From: Kitasatospora atroaurantiaca
GTDB lineage: Bacteria > Actinomycetota > Actinomycetes > Streptomycetales > Streptomycetaceae
Length of the DNA: 64,000 nt
Assembly (NCBI RefSeq): GCF_007828955.1
Contig: NZ_VIVR01000001.1
Span: 5,952,001 to 6,016,000 of the forward strand
Direction of reading: 5' to 3'
This document shows, one piece after another, positions 49,036 through 57,334 of this stretch. The notes under the pieces were generated by a model. That model was not told where the DNA came from. It did no database searches and saw only the letters and a program-made list of their open reading frames with translations. The position numbers were made by a program, and so were the translations under genes. Numbering within the stretch: the first letter of the stretch is position 1; each line of letters begins with the position of its first letter.

Positions 49036-50205
49036 TCAGTGGGCGGCATGGTCATGGCCATGTCCGTCGGTGCCGGGTCTGCCGCTCATCATGCGGAGCA
49101 TGGCGGGCCCGCCGGTTCTGAGGAAGCGCACCAGGAGAGCGGCGGCGAGGAGGAGGAAGGCGATGTTGAGGTAGGTGGTGTAGTTCCAGGAGACGCCCTC
49201 CATGGGGATGGTGGCGTCCTCGGGGTCGGGGATGAGGCCGAGACCGCCGAAGGTGAACTCGACGACGTAACCGGCGGTGACCATGGACAGGTAGAAGGTG
49301 ACGAGCAGGAACGCTGCCGTCCGTGGGCCGTAGTACTTCCGGTAGATGTTGAGGATCGGCAGGATCAGCAGGTCGGCGAAGATGAAGGAGATCACGCCGC
49401 CGAAGCTGATGCCGCCCTTCCACAGCACCACGGCGAGCGGCACGTTGCCGATGGAGCACACGAACGAGGCGATGGCCACCAGCGGGCCGATGATCGGCCC
49501 CCAGAGCTTGGCGGCCAACGGGTGGCCCTCGAAGAAGAAGGTCTGCCAGAAGCTGTCGGGGACCCAGGCCGCGATGGCGCCGGCGATGAGCAGCCCGAGC
49601 ACCAGGTCACGCAGGATCGCGGCCCACTCCATGACGAAGACGTGCGAGGTGGCGGTGAAGCCCTCGCCGGACAGCAGCCGCCGGGCGAAGGGGCCTTCGC
49701 GGTGGACGGACATGTCCATCGCCGCGTGGCCCTCCATCGAACCCGCCAGCCCGCGTTCGGCCTGCTCGCGTGCCTCGCGCAGCAGCCTAGACCGCAGGAA
49801 CAGCCGGAACAGTACGGCCAGTACGAGGATCATGATCGGCCCGCCGAAGAACTCGGCCGCCGTGAACTGCCAGCCCATCAGCAGCGCCAGAATGATGCCG
49901 AGTTCGACGACCAGGTTGGTGGAGGCGATCTCGAAGGCCATCGCGGCGGTGAAGTTCGCGCCCTTGCGGAACAGGGACCGCGCCAGCGCCACCGCTGCGT
50001 AGGAGCAGGACGAGGACGCGGCGCCGAGCCCGGCGGCGATCGCGAGCGAGCGGGGTCGGTCGTCGCCGAGCAGGGAGACGACGGTCGACTTCCGTGCGAT
50101 CGCCTGCACCACCGCCGAGAGGGCGAAGCCCAGGATCAGGGCCCAGGTGATCTCCCAGGTCATCGAGCCGGCAATCGACAGTGCGTGCAAGATCGCGTGC
50201 GTCAT
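49036..50205 (-). CDS. COG0701 (DUF318/ArsP-like) permease
   Basis: 389 residues with about nine helices. Two internal repeats carry LGAASSSCSYAAVALARSLF and SIGNVPLAVVLWKGGISFGG, the hallmark loops of the COG0701 permeases to which ArsP methylarsenite exporters belong. A cytoplasmic loop has MEGHAAMDMSVHREG and the C-terminus ends GHGHDHAAH, both metal-binding in composition. Cargo unknown; a soft metal or organoarsenical is plausible. ATG at 50205; no strong ribosome binding site. A His-rich anchored protein is encoded divergently. Confidence 0.82.
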   Translation of the reverse strand: MTHAILHALSIAGSMTWEITWALILGFALSAVVQAIARKSTVVSLLGDDRPRSLAIAAGLGAASSSCSYAAVALARSLFRKGANFTAAMAFEIASTNLVVELGIILALLMGWQFTAAEFFGGPIMILVLAVLFRLFLRSRLLREAREQAERGLAGSMEGHAAMDMSVHREGPFARRLLSGEGFTATSHVFVMEWAAILRDLVLGLLIAGAIAAWVPDSFWQTFFFEGHPLAAKLWGPIIGPLVAIASFVCSIGNVPLAVVLWKGGISFGGVISFIFADLLILPILNIYRKYYGPRTAAFLLVTFYLSMVTAGYVVEFTFGGLGLIPDPEDATIPMEGVSWNYTTYLNIAFLLLAAALLVRFLRTGGPAMLRMMSGRPGTDGHGHDHAAH

Positions 50206-50582
50206 CCCTGAAGCTTTCCCCCGCAGTACGGCAACCGACCACCGGACACGCTCGGGCATCACGCGAGCATCACGCGCGCCGAGGCCCGGTCTGACAATTC
50301 GCGTCGGATCAGCGCGCGGCTCCCCCAGCCTCCGGCCGGGAGGGGCCCCATTTCGCGCCCGGCTGGGCGTGCCGGCGGGTCGGTCTCGTACGGGGTCGTA
50401 CTTGGCCGATCCGGCGGTGCGTCCAGGCGGGATGCCTGGCGTCGTGCGCCCGGCAGGAATTGTCAGACAGGGCCTGGGGCCACCGGGCCGCTGGGCGGCG
50501 GCCGGGGGCATCTTGGGGGACCGTTGGTGGTGAGGGGCCTGCTTTTTCGTCCGCAGACCGGCTCACGGAGGAGGCTCGCGCC
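50206..50582. other. 377-bp divergent intergenic region
   Basis: Lies between the permease and the His-rich protein genes, with no supported gene. The 11-mer GCATCACGCG(A/C) occurs twice in tandem at 50256-50277, a possible direct-repeat protein site or 5' leader element. No strong hairpin was noted. Confidence 0.4.
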
Positions 50583-51302
50583 ATGTCCGCCCAGAAACCG
50601 CAGTCCGGCGACCGTCGGGCCCGTGCAGCCGCGCTCCGGGCCGAGGAGGCCCGCCGGGAGAAGCGCAAGCGCCTGCTCACCCGCGGCGCGATCGGCCTCG
50701 CCGTCCTCGCGGTGGTGGGCGGCATCGCGACCGCCGTCGCCCTGAACTACGACTCCGGCGGTACGGGGTCGTCCGTCGCGGTGCCCGCGCAGCCGCGCCT
50801 CACGGCCGAGGGCCGCACCACACTGCCGCCCTGGGACGCGCCGGCCGACCCGGCCGCCGCCGTGAAGGCCGCCGGACTGCCGATGCTCGGCTCGGAGGGC
50901 ACGGTCGAGCACATCCACGCGCACCTCGACGTCTTCGCGAACGGCAAGGCGGTGACGGTGCCGGCACTGATCGGTATCGACGAGGCCAAGCAGCAGATCA
51001 GCCCGTTGCACAGCCACGACACCACCGGCATCATCCACGTCGAATCGCCGGTGAAGGCCGACTTCAGCCTCGGCCAGTTCCTGACGCAGTGGCAGGTCTC
51101 CGCCTCCGCCGACCACCTCGGCGGCCTGAAGACCGACGCCACCCACACGCTGACCGCGTACGTCAACGGCAAACCGGTCGCCGGCAACCCCGCCGCGATC
51201 ATTCTGGGAGCCCACGACGAGATCGCCCTGGTCTACGGCACGGTCGCCGAGAACGCGACGGTGGCCGTCCCCGGCACGTACACCTGGCCGAGCGGCCTCT
51301 GA
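50583..51302 (+). CDS. Membrane-anchored His-rich protein of unknown family
   Basis: 239 residues. A basic, helical cytoplasmic N-terminus (ALRAEEARREKRKRLLTRGA) precedes one membrane helix (IGLAVLAVVGGIATAVAL). The exterior domain holds VEHIHAHLDVFANGKAVTVP, SPLHSHDTTGIIHVESPVKA and AIILGAHDEIALVYG; these clustered histidines look like a metal site. I do not recognise a named family. GGAGG upstream of ATG 50583. It is divergent from a permease with His-rich tail, which suggests shared metal handling. A 9-bp-stem terminator follows. Confidence 0.7.
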   Translation: MSAQKPQSGDRRARAAALRAEEARREKRKRLLTRGAIGLAVLAVVGGIATAVALNYDSGGTGSSVAVPAQPRLTAEGRTTLPPWDAPADPAAAVKAAGLPMLGSEGTVEHIHAHLDVFANGKAVTVPALIGIDEAKQQISPLHSHDTTGIIHVESPVKADFSLGQFLTQWQVSASADHLGGLKTDATHTLTAYVNGKPVAGNPAAIILGAHDEIALVYGTVAENATVAVPGTYTWPSGL

Positions 51303-51317
51303 GCCCTGTCGGCCGAC

Positions 51318-51342
51318 GGCCGGGAGGCGCCGACTCCCGGCC
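51318..51342 (+). terminator. Hairpin terminator after the His-rich protein gene
   Basis: Perfect 9-bp stem GGCCGGGAG/CTCCCGGCC around a 7-base loop, 16 bases past the stop codon. Confidence 0.75.
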
Positions 51343-51390
51343 CGTCTACCATGAGCGCAGCGAGGAACGGTTGAACGAGAGGGCGCCACG

Positions 51391-51762
51391 GTGGTTCGCG
51401 GGCTGGGGGAACTCGAAGCGGAGATCATGGACCGCCTGTGGAGCTGGGGCCGTCCCGCCACCGTCCGGGACGTGGTCGACGACATCAACAGGCATCGGCC
51501 GGTCGCCTACACGACGGTGATGACCGTCGCCGACATCCTCCACGGCAAGGGCCTGCTGCGCCGCACCAAGGAGGGCCGCGCCTGGCTGTACGAGCCCGTG
51601 CGCAGCAGGGAGGAGTACACGGCGGCCGTGATGCAGGACGTGCTCGGCCTCAGCAAGGACCGTCCGGCGGCGCTCTCCCACTTCGTCAACCAGATGTCCG
51701 CGGACGAGGTGGCGGCCCTGCGGGCGGCGCTGCGCTCGATCGCCCGGAGCGACGACGCGTGA
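51391..51762 (+). CDS. BlaI/MecI/CopY-family repressor
   Basis: 123 residues: winged helix (LEAEIMDRLWSWGRPATVRD, YTTVMTVADILHGKGLLRRT, GRAWLYEPV) and a C-terminal dimerisation helix. GTG start. Its stop overlaps the GTG of an M56 peptidase gene (GTGA). In BlaRI-type pairs a membrane M56 peptidase inactivates the repressor; actinomycete pairs of this kind mostly lack a penicillin-sensor domain, so the signal is unknown. Confidence 0.88.
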   Translation: MVRGLGELEAEIMDRLWSWGRPATVRDVVDDINRHRPVAYTTVMTVADILHGKGLLRRTKEGRAWLYEPVRSREEYTAAVMQDVLGLSKDRPAALSHFVNQMSADEVAALRAALRSIARSDDA

Positions 51763-52670
51763 TCGGGATAGCGGTGCTGCTGGCGTACGCGCTGCTGGTC
51801 GGCCTGGCGCTGCCGCACGCGCTGGTGCGGGCCCGCTGGACGCAGCGGGCCCCCGGCCTGGCCGTGCTGGTCTGGCAGGGACTGCTGGTCTCCTTCGTCT
51901 CGTCCCTCGTGCTCCTCGCGCATCACGTGGTGGTGCCAGACCGCCATGTCCACGGAGGGGTGCTCGGGCTCCTGCATGTGTGCGGTGCGGCGACCGCCGA
52001 CGGCGTGGGCGCTGCGGTCGCGGGCGAGGCCGCTCAGGCTCTCCTGCCGCTCGCGGCAGGGGTGTGGCCTCTCGGCTGGTACGTGCTCACCGTCGCGCGG
52101 GCCTATCGCAGCCGCCGCCACCACGCCGCCCAGCTGGACATCCTGGCCCGGCCCGCACCGGAGCTGTCGGCCGTCCTGGTGGAACACGCCGTACCGGCGG
52201 TGTACTGCCTCCCGGGGCGTCTGCGGCGGGTGGTGCTGACGCGGGGCGCGCTGGACGTGCTGTCGCCGCAGCAGCTGCGCGCGGTCCTGGCGCACGAGCA
52301 GGCACACCTGGTGGGCCGGCATCATCTGATCACCGCTGCGACCGAGGCGTTCGCGCACGCCTTCCCCGGGCTTCCGCTGGGGCGGCTGGCCCGCGCGGAG
52401 ACGGCCGTCCTGCTGGAGATGGTCGCCGACGACCGGGCGGCGCGATCCCATTCGCCGAGTGCGCTCGTCGGGGCGATGTGCGAGGTCGCAGCCGCCCGGA
52501 CGCCCGGCTTCGCCTTCGGGCTGGGTGGCTCGGCGGTGCTGCTGAGAGTACGGCGCCTGCTCCACCCCCGACGCGGACCCCACCCCGCGGCCTGGTGGTC
52601 GACGGCCGCGCTGACCCTGGCCGCGACGGTCCTCCCCTTCGTCGTGGCCTGCGGCCCCGGCCTTGGGTGA
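51759..52670 (+). CDS. M56-family membrane metallopeptidase
   Basis: 303 residues with about four helices and the zinc site HEQAH at residues 179-183 in AVLAHEQAHLVGRHHLITAA, plus the third ligand Glu in LLEMVADDRAARSHS. BlaR1-like without an external sensor domain. GTG start overlapping the BlaI-like gene. It probably works with that repressor in a proteolytic signalling pair. Confidence 0.88.
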   Translation: MIGIAVLLAYALLVGLALPHALVRARWTQRAPGLAVLVWQGLLVSFVSSLVLLAHHVVVPDRHVHGGVLGLLHVCGAATADGVGAAVAGEAAQALLPLAAGVWPLGWYVLTVARAYRSRRHHAAQLDILARPAPELSAVLVEHAVPAVYCLPGRLRRVVLTRGALDVLSPQQLRAVLAHEQAHLVGRHHLITAATEAFAHAFPGLPLGRLARAETAVLLEMVADDRAARSHSPSALVGAMCEVAAARTPGFAFGLGGSAVLLRVRRLLHPRRGPHPAAWWSTAALTLAATVLPFVVACGPGLG

Positions 52671-52689
52671 GCGCGCAGGTGTGACGGTG

Positions 52690-52704
52690 TCTCGCCTGGC
52701 GAGA
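52690..52704. other. Palindrome after the M56 gene
   Basis: TCTCGCC-T-GGCGAGA, 7-bp arms around one base, 20 bases past the M56 stop. Either a weak terminator or a regulator site. Confidence 0.3.
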
Positions 52705-52822
52705 ATTCTGCCCTGAATCGGACATTTTTCGCGTCACGGTCTTGAGTGGATCTCGGTCGAGATGGCAAGGTAACACGTGTCACCATCCTTCTCGCCTCCC
52801 CGCCCCACCGGGAGTTCCGATC

Positions 52823-53305
52823 ATGCACACCATCTCTGAGCAGCCCGTCCGCGTGCCGCCCGCCGCCCAGGTCCGGGAGGAGCGCCCGGTGTGTGCGCCC
52901 GGCCATCGGCTCGTCCGCTGGGTGTTCCCGCCGGCCGCCGCTGCCGTCCCCGAGGTCAGGCATCTGCTGCGCGACGTGCTGCGCGTCTGGCGGGTCGGCC
53001 CGGACGTCATCGACACGCTGCTGCTGGCGGTCAGCGAGCTGGTCTCCAATGCGGTCACGCATGCGGCGCCGGTGACGCGGCGGGTGCGGGTGGCGGTCGG
53101 TCTCGACGGCGTGCGGGTGCGGCTCGAGGTGAGCGACGACCACCCGTTCCGGCCGCAGGTCCTGGTGGAGGCCGGCGAGGATGCCGAGAGCGGCCGTGGG
53201 CTGTTCATCATCGGGCGGGCCGTCGCAGATGCGGACGGCGACATGTGCGTCCTGCCGCTGGGTCTGGGGAAGACCATTCGGGTGCGGGTCCCGGCCGTCG
53301 CCTGA
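52823..53305 (+). CDS. HATPase_c_2 anti-sigma/serine kinase-like protein
   Basis: 160-residue RsbW-like GHKL ATPase: N-box LLLAVSELVSNAVTHAAPVT, G-box region VSDDHPFRPQ and GRGLFIIGRAVADADGD. Such small proteins in Streptomyces bind or phosphorylate anti-anti-sigma factors, and dozens occur per genome. GGGAG lies 8 bases before the ATG. The 25-residue N-terminal leader is not conserved-looking. Partner unknown. Confidence 0.85.
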   Translation: MHTISEQPVRVPPAAQVREERPVCAPGHRLVRWVFPPAAAAVPEVRHLLRDVLRVWRVGPDVIDTLLLAVSELVSNAVTHAAPVTRRVRVAVGLDGVRVRLEVSDDHPFRPQVLVEAGEDAESGRGLFIIGRAVADADGDMCVLPLGLGKTIRVRVPAVA

Positions 53306-53426
53306 CGGGGGCGCCATGACCGTGCGGACTCTGCGGCCAACCCGTGTGTCCTTCAGGCCGGTTCGCCATGCAGTCCGTCCCGGACCGATGGGGCGAGGAT
53401 TTTCCGCACCAAAAGATACCGGTCTA

Positions 53427-53454
53427 TTGACTGTCGTCATGACAGCGGCATACT
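53427..53454 (+). promoter_or_regulatory. Promoter with operator for the benzoate-CoA-ligase-like gene
   Basis: TTGACT (53427-53432) and CATACT (53449-53454), 16 bases apart, form a sigma-70-type promoter. Within the spacer, CTGTC/GACAG arms flank GTCAT (53431-53445), including the palindrome GTCATGAC. This suits binding by the PaaX-like regulator encoded downstream. Confidence 0.6.
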
Positions 53455-53490
53455 TGCCTCACTCCTCGCCGAACCGAATGAGGTGCCGCC

Positions 53491-55170
53491 ATGGAGCTCT
53501 CCCCTTCTGCCCATGTGGACACGTTCTGTCGCGACCGACTCCCGCCCTTCGAGCAGTGGCCCGAACTTCTCTTCGACCTACCGGAGTTGGCCTACCCCGA
53601 CCGGCTGAACTGCGCGACGGCGCTGCTCGACGACACCGTCGAGCGGCTGGGACCGGACCGCCGGTGCCTGCTCACGCCGACCGAGCAGTGGACGTACGGC
53701 GAGCTTCAACGCCGGTCCGGCCAGGTCGCGCAGGTGCTCACCGAGGACCTCGGACTGGTGCCCGGCAACCGCGTGCTGCTGCGTGGCCCCAACAACCCCT
53801 GGCTGGTGGCCTGTTGGCTCGGCGTGCTGAAGGCCGGCGCGGTCGCCGTCACCACCATGCCCCTGCTGCGGGCGCACGAACTGGAGACCGTGCACGAGAT
53901 CGGCGCACCCGTCATCGCCCTGTGCGATCACCGCTTCCACGACGATCTCGCCGCAGCCGAGACGCCCGGTCTGACGATCCTCACCTACGGCGGCGCCGGC
54001 TCGGACGACCTGACGGCGCTCTGTGGCGCCAAGACCGGGGTCTTCACCGCCGTCGACACGGCCGCGGACGATGTGGCGCTGATCGCCTTCACCTCCGGCA
54101 CCACCGGCCGGCCCAAGGCCACCATGCACTTCCACCGCGACGTGCTGGCCAATGCCGACACCTTCTCCCGCCACATCCTCGAGCCCGAACCGGAGGACCT
54201 GTTCGCCGGTACACCTCCGCTGGCGTTCACCTTCGGCCTCGGCGGGCTGGTGGTCTTCCCCCTGCGGGCCGGCGCGGCATCCCTGCTGCTGGAGCAGGCG
54301 ACCCCTCAGCAGCTCGCGGAGCAGGTGGCGGAGCACGGGGTCACCGTCCTGTTCACCGCCCCCACCGCCTACCGGGCGATCCTGGCCGCCGGACTCGCCG
54401 ACCGCCTTTCCGCCGTGCGCCGTTGCGTGTCCGCCGGCGAATCCCTGCCCGCTGCCCTGTGGGAGGCGTTCCACGAGGCCACCGGGCTGCGCCTGGTCGA
54501 CGGCATCGGGGCGACCGAGCTGCTCCACATCTTCATCTCCGCCGCCGACGGCGACATCCGCCCCGGCGCCACCGGCAGGCCCGTCCCCGGCTACCGGGCC
54601 GCCGTGCTGGACGAGCAGGGCAGCCCCGTGCCCGACGGGCAGCCCGGCCTGCTCGCGGTCAAGGGGCCGACCGGCTGCCGCTACCTGGACGACGAGCGGC
54701 AGGCCGGCTATGTCCGCGACGGCTGGAACGTCACCGGCGACACCTACATCCGCGACCGGGACGGCTACTTCTGGTACCAGGCACGCAGCGACGACATGAT
54801 CGTCTCCTCCGGTCACAACATCGCCGGCCCGGAGGTCGAGCAGGCCCTCATCGGGCACCCTGACGTCCTGGACTGCGCGGTCGCGGGAGCTCCGGACGAG
54901 CGGCGCGGAATGATCGTCAAGGCGTACGTGGTGCTCCGCGACGGCGTGCCGGCCGGGCCGGGCACCGTCAAGGAGCTCCAGGACTTCGTCAAGCGGACCA
55001 TCGCGCCCTACAAGTACCCGCGTGCGGTGGAGTTCGTCCCGGCGCTGCCCCGCAACTCCAGCGGCAAGATCCACCGGGCGGAGCTGCGCCGCTGGGCGCG
55101 GGCGGTCCCTGATCCCGCCGTTCCCGGACAGGCCGGAGTACCGGCTCCGGCTGAGGTGCCTCGGAGTTGA
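53491..55170 (+). CDS. Benzoate-CoA-ligase-family AMP-binding enzyme
   Basis: 559 residues of the ANL superfamily: P-loop LIAFTSGTTGRPKATMHFHR, substrate region VDGIGATELLHIFISAADGD, ATP site GWNVTGDTYIRDRDGYFWYQ, hinge ARSDDMIVSSGHNIAGPEVE and catalytic Lys in LPRNSSGKIHRAELRRW. The sequence resembles benzoate- and 2-aminobenzoate-CoA ligases, which make aromatic acyl-CoAs for ring cleavage. A PaaX-like regulator gene follows 135 bp downstream and would respond to an aromatic acyl-CoA. No ring-cleaving enzymes are in the window. Confidence 0.87.
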   Translation: MELSPSAHVDTFCRDRLPPFEQWPELLFDLPELAYPDRLNCATALLDDTVERLGPDRRCLLTPTEQWTYGELQRRSGQVAQVLTEDLGLVPGNRVLLRGPNNPWLVACWLGVLKAGAVAVTTMPLLRAHELETVHEIGAPVIALCDHRFHDDLAAAETPGLTILTYGGAGSDDLTALCGAKTGVFTAVDTAADDVALIAFTSGTTGRPKATMHFHRDVLANADTFSRHILEPEPEDLFAGTPPLAFTFGLGGLVVFPLRAGAASLLLEQATPQQLAEQVAEHGVTVLFTAPTAYRAILAAGLADRLSAVRRCVSAGESLPAALWEAFHEATGLRLVDGIGATELLHIFISAADGDIRPGATGRPVPGYRAAVLDEQGSPVPDGQPGLLAVKGPTGCRYLDDERQAGYVRDGWNVTGDTYIRDRDGYFWYQARSDDMIVSSGHNIAGPEVEQALIGHPDVLDCAVAGAPDERRGMIVKAYVVLRDGVPAGPGTVKELQDFVKRTIAPYKYPRAVEFVPALPRNSSGKIHRAELRRWARAVPDPAVPGQAGVPAPAEVPRS

Positions 55171-55305
55171 CGGCCTGTTCGGCGGCGTCCGGATGAGGTG
55201 CCCGCGTGAGCCCCGGGCGGGCACCCCGGCTCCACGCCGTCGGCCCCGGCCGGGCCCGGGAGCCGCGCTCGGTATGATCGCCGCGGTACCAGAGGAAGGG
55301 CGACC

Positions 55306-56130
55306 ATGGCGGAGACCGCGATCCGGCCCAGCTCCCTGATCAACACGATCTACGGCGAATTCGTCCGCCGACTCGGGGGCTGGATCTCCATCGCAGACCT
55401 GATCGGGCTGATGGCCGAACTGGACGTCGACAGCCAGGCCGTGCGCTCCGCGATCTCCCGCCTGAAGAAGGGCGGGACACTCGTCCAGGAGCGACGCACC
55501 GGCGTCGGGTACCACCTCGGTGACGCCATGGGCCCGGTCTTCGACGAGGGTGACCGCCGCATCTTCGGCCACCTCGAACCCGCCCGCCTCGAGGACGGCT
55601 GGGTGATGGCGGTGTTCTCGGTCCCGGAGTCCGAGCGCGCCCACCGCCACCAGCTGCGCTCACGCCTGTCCTGGCTCGGCTTCGGCAACGTCTCGCCGGG
55701 CGTGTGGCTGGCACCCGCCCGGCTGCTGCCCGACGCGCGGGGCATGCTGGAGCGGACCGGCCTGAGTGAGTACGTCCACCTCTTCACCTCCCACCACGCG
55801 GCCTTCGCCGACCTGCCCACCGCCGTGACGTCGTGGTGGGACTTCGCGGCCATCGAGGCCCAGTACGCCGAATTCACCGACGCCTGGGGGCCGGTCGCCG
55901 ACGAGCTGCGGGAGGAGCCGCAGATCGACCCGGTCGAGGCGTTCCGCGACTACGTGCCGATGCTCACCCAGTGGCGCCGGCTGCCCTACCTCGACCCCGG
56001 CCTGCCCACCGAACTGCTGCCGGCCGACTGGAACGCCGTCGAGGCCAGGCGCGTCTTCGTGGAGCTCCACGCCCTGCTCGCCGAGCCGAGCCTGCGGCAC
56101 GTCGAGAAGGTGACCGGCCTCTCGCACTGA
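55306..56130 (+). CDS. PaaX-family transcriptional regulator
   Basis: 274 residues. The N-terminal winged helix is SLINTIYGEFVRRLGGWISI followed by SQAVRSAISRLKKGGTLVQE; the C-terminal PaaX domain includes WLGFGNVSPGVWLAPARLLP. PaaX proteins repress aromatic (phenylacetyl-CoA) catabolism and release DNA on binding the acyl-CoA. ATG at 55306, with GGAAGGG upstream; TATGAT at 55276 may be its own -10. Regulation of the ligase gene just upstream is inferred. Confidence 0.87.
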   Translation: MAETAIRPSSLINTIYGEFVRRLGGWISIADLIGLMAELDVDSQAVRSAISRLKKGGTLVQERRTGVGYHLGDAMGPVFDEGDRRIFGHLEPARLEDGWVMAVFSVPESERAHRHQLRSRLSWLGFGNVSPGVWLAPARLLPDARGMLERTGLSEYVHLFTSHHAAFADLPTAVTSWWDFAAIEAQYAEFTDAWGPVADELREEPQIDPVEAFRDYVPMLTQWRRLPYLDPGLPTELLPADWNAVEARRVFVELHALLAEPSLRHVEKVTGLSH

Positions 56131-56153
56131 ACGGCGGGCGGAATGCGCGTTGG

Positions 56154-57161
56154 TCAGGAGGACTGGCGGGGGAGCACCTCGAACCGGATACGGGGGAGCG
56201 GGGCCGGGCTCCCGCCCGTGATCAGGCGGTCGACGGCCTCGGCCATGAGGTCGGCGCCCGGCAGGTGGTACCGCACGGAGGTCAGCCGGGGCCGAACGAC
56301 GCGGGCGAGCAGCAGGTCGTCCGCGCCGACGACGGCGATCTGCTCGGGGACGGCGACCCCGCAGTCCGCGAGCGCGGCGGACAGCAGCGCGGCGTACTCG
56401 TCGTTGTAGCCGAACACCGCGTCCAGGCCCAGCTCCCGGCAGAGCACGGCGAGGGCCGCTGCCGCCTCGTCGCTGTAGCGCATCGGCAGCGGGGTGATCT
56501 CGGCCCTGCGATCGGCGGCCACCCGCCTGGCGCCCGCCAGCCGGGGCTCGGCGAACGCCGACAGGCCCCGCTCCATCGGCATCACCACGCCGATCCGGCT
56601 GCGTCCCCGCGCGATCAGGTGCTCGGTCGCCGCGATCCCGATGTCGGCCTGGTCCCCGATGAGCGTGAACACTCCTTCCACGGGCTCGGCGGAGACGGTG
56701 ACCACCGCCTTCGTCCCGGCCTGGGCCAGTACCTGCACGGCCTCGGGCGTCAGCCTGGCACCGCCCATCGCCATCACCGCGGCGGGGCGCAGCTGCGCCC
56801 AGGCGCGCGCGGCCGTCACGGGGTCGGTCGAGCGGTCGCCGTGCAGGACGACCGTGTAGCCGCGGCTGCCCAGGGCGGTCTCGAGCTCGTCGACCCAGTC
56901 GCTGAACAGGCGTCCCATGGCCGACACCGAGGCGGGCAGCACCACGAGATCGCTGCGGCCGGCGCGCAGTGACCGCGCCGCCGCGTGCGGCACGTACCCC
57001 AGCTGCTCGGCAGCGGCCAGCACCTTGGCTCTGGTCGTCTCGCTGATCCGCGCCGACGGCGTCCGGTTCAGGACGAAGGAGACGGTCGTGCGGGAGACGC
57101 CGGCGGCGCGCGCGACATCGGCGCTGGTGATGTGGGGGGTGGGGCGCTGTTCGGGTGGCAT
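56154..57161 (-). CDS. LacI-family transcriptional regulator
   Basis: 335 residues. Helix-turn-helix and hinge: ITSADVARAAGVSRTTVSFV then VLAAAEQLGYVPHAAARSLR. The periplasmic-binding-like effector domain continues to the end (AVFGYNDEYAALLSAALADC, IAVVGADDLLLARVVRPRLT). The ATG at 57161 is chosen as the first Met before the HTH. It is divergent from an amidohydrolase gene; a near-palindrome TTACAC/GTGTTA lies between them and is its likely operator. The ligand is probably related to that enzyme. Confidence 0.9.
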   Translation of the reverse strand: MPPEQRPTPHITSADVARAAGVSRTTVSFVLNRTPSARISETTRAKVLAAAEQLGYVPHAAARSLRAGRSDLVVLPASVSAMGRLFSDWVDELETALGSRGYTVVLHGDRSTDPVTAARAWAQLRPAAVMAMGGARLTPEAVQVLAQAGTKAVVTVSAEPVEGVFTLIGDQADIGIAATEHLIARGRSRIGVVMPMERGLSAFAEPRLAGARRVAADRRAEITPLPMRYSDEAAAALAVLCRELGLDAVFGYNDEYAALLSAALADCGVAVPEQIAVVGADDLLLARVVRPRLTSVRYHLPGADLMAEAVDRLITGGSPAPLPRIRFEVLPRQSS

Positions 57162-57235
57162 ATCGCTTGCATCATTCCAGTCCGCCGAAGGCCGGTGCAG
57201 CCCCTGTTGCGGGTGCTGCACAGGCAACCACGAGT

Positions 57236-57247
57236 TTACACGTGTTA
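57236..57247. promoter_or_regulatory. LacI operator candidate
   Basis: TTACACGTGTTA (one mismatch between arms, central CG as expected for LacI-family sites) lies midway between the divergent lacI-like and amidohydrolase genes, in a locally AT-richer stretch. Confidence 0.6.
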
Positions 57248-57334
57248 CCACCGGTCGGCGCTCTTGCGCGGTGCCCACCCGAGCCGGTTCGCTGGCCGTC
57301 CGGCCGTCGATTCGCAATGGAGCGAGGAGCAGAA

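Noticed and set aside
50256..50277. Tandem GCATCACGCG as a CRISPR-like or iteron array
   Set aside because: Only two adjacent copies without spacers; too little for an array or an origin.
53578..55650. 690-codon minus-strand frame opposite the benzoate-CoA-ligase-like gene
   Set aside because: Antisense mirror of a clear ANL enzyme, with Gly/Asp/Val-rich product and no motif.
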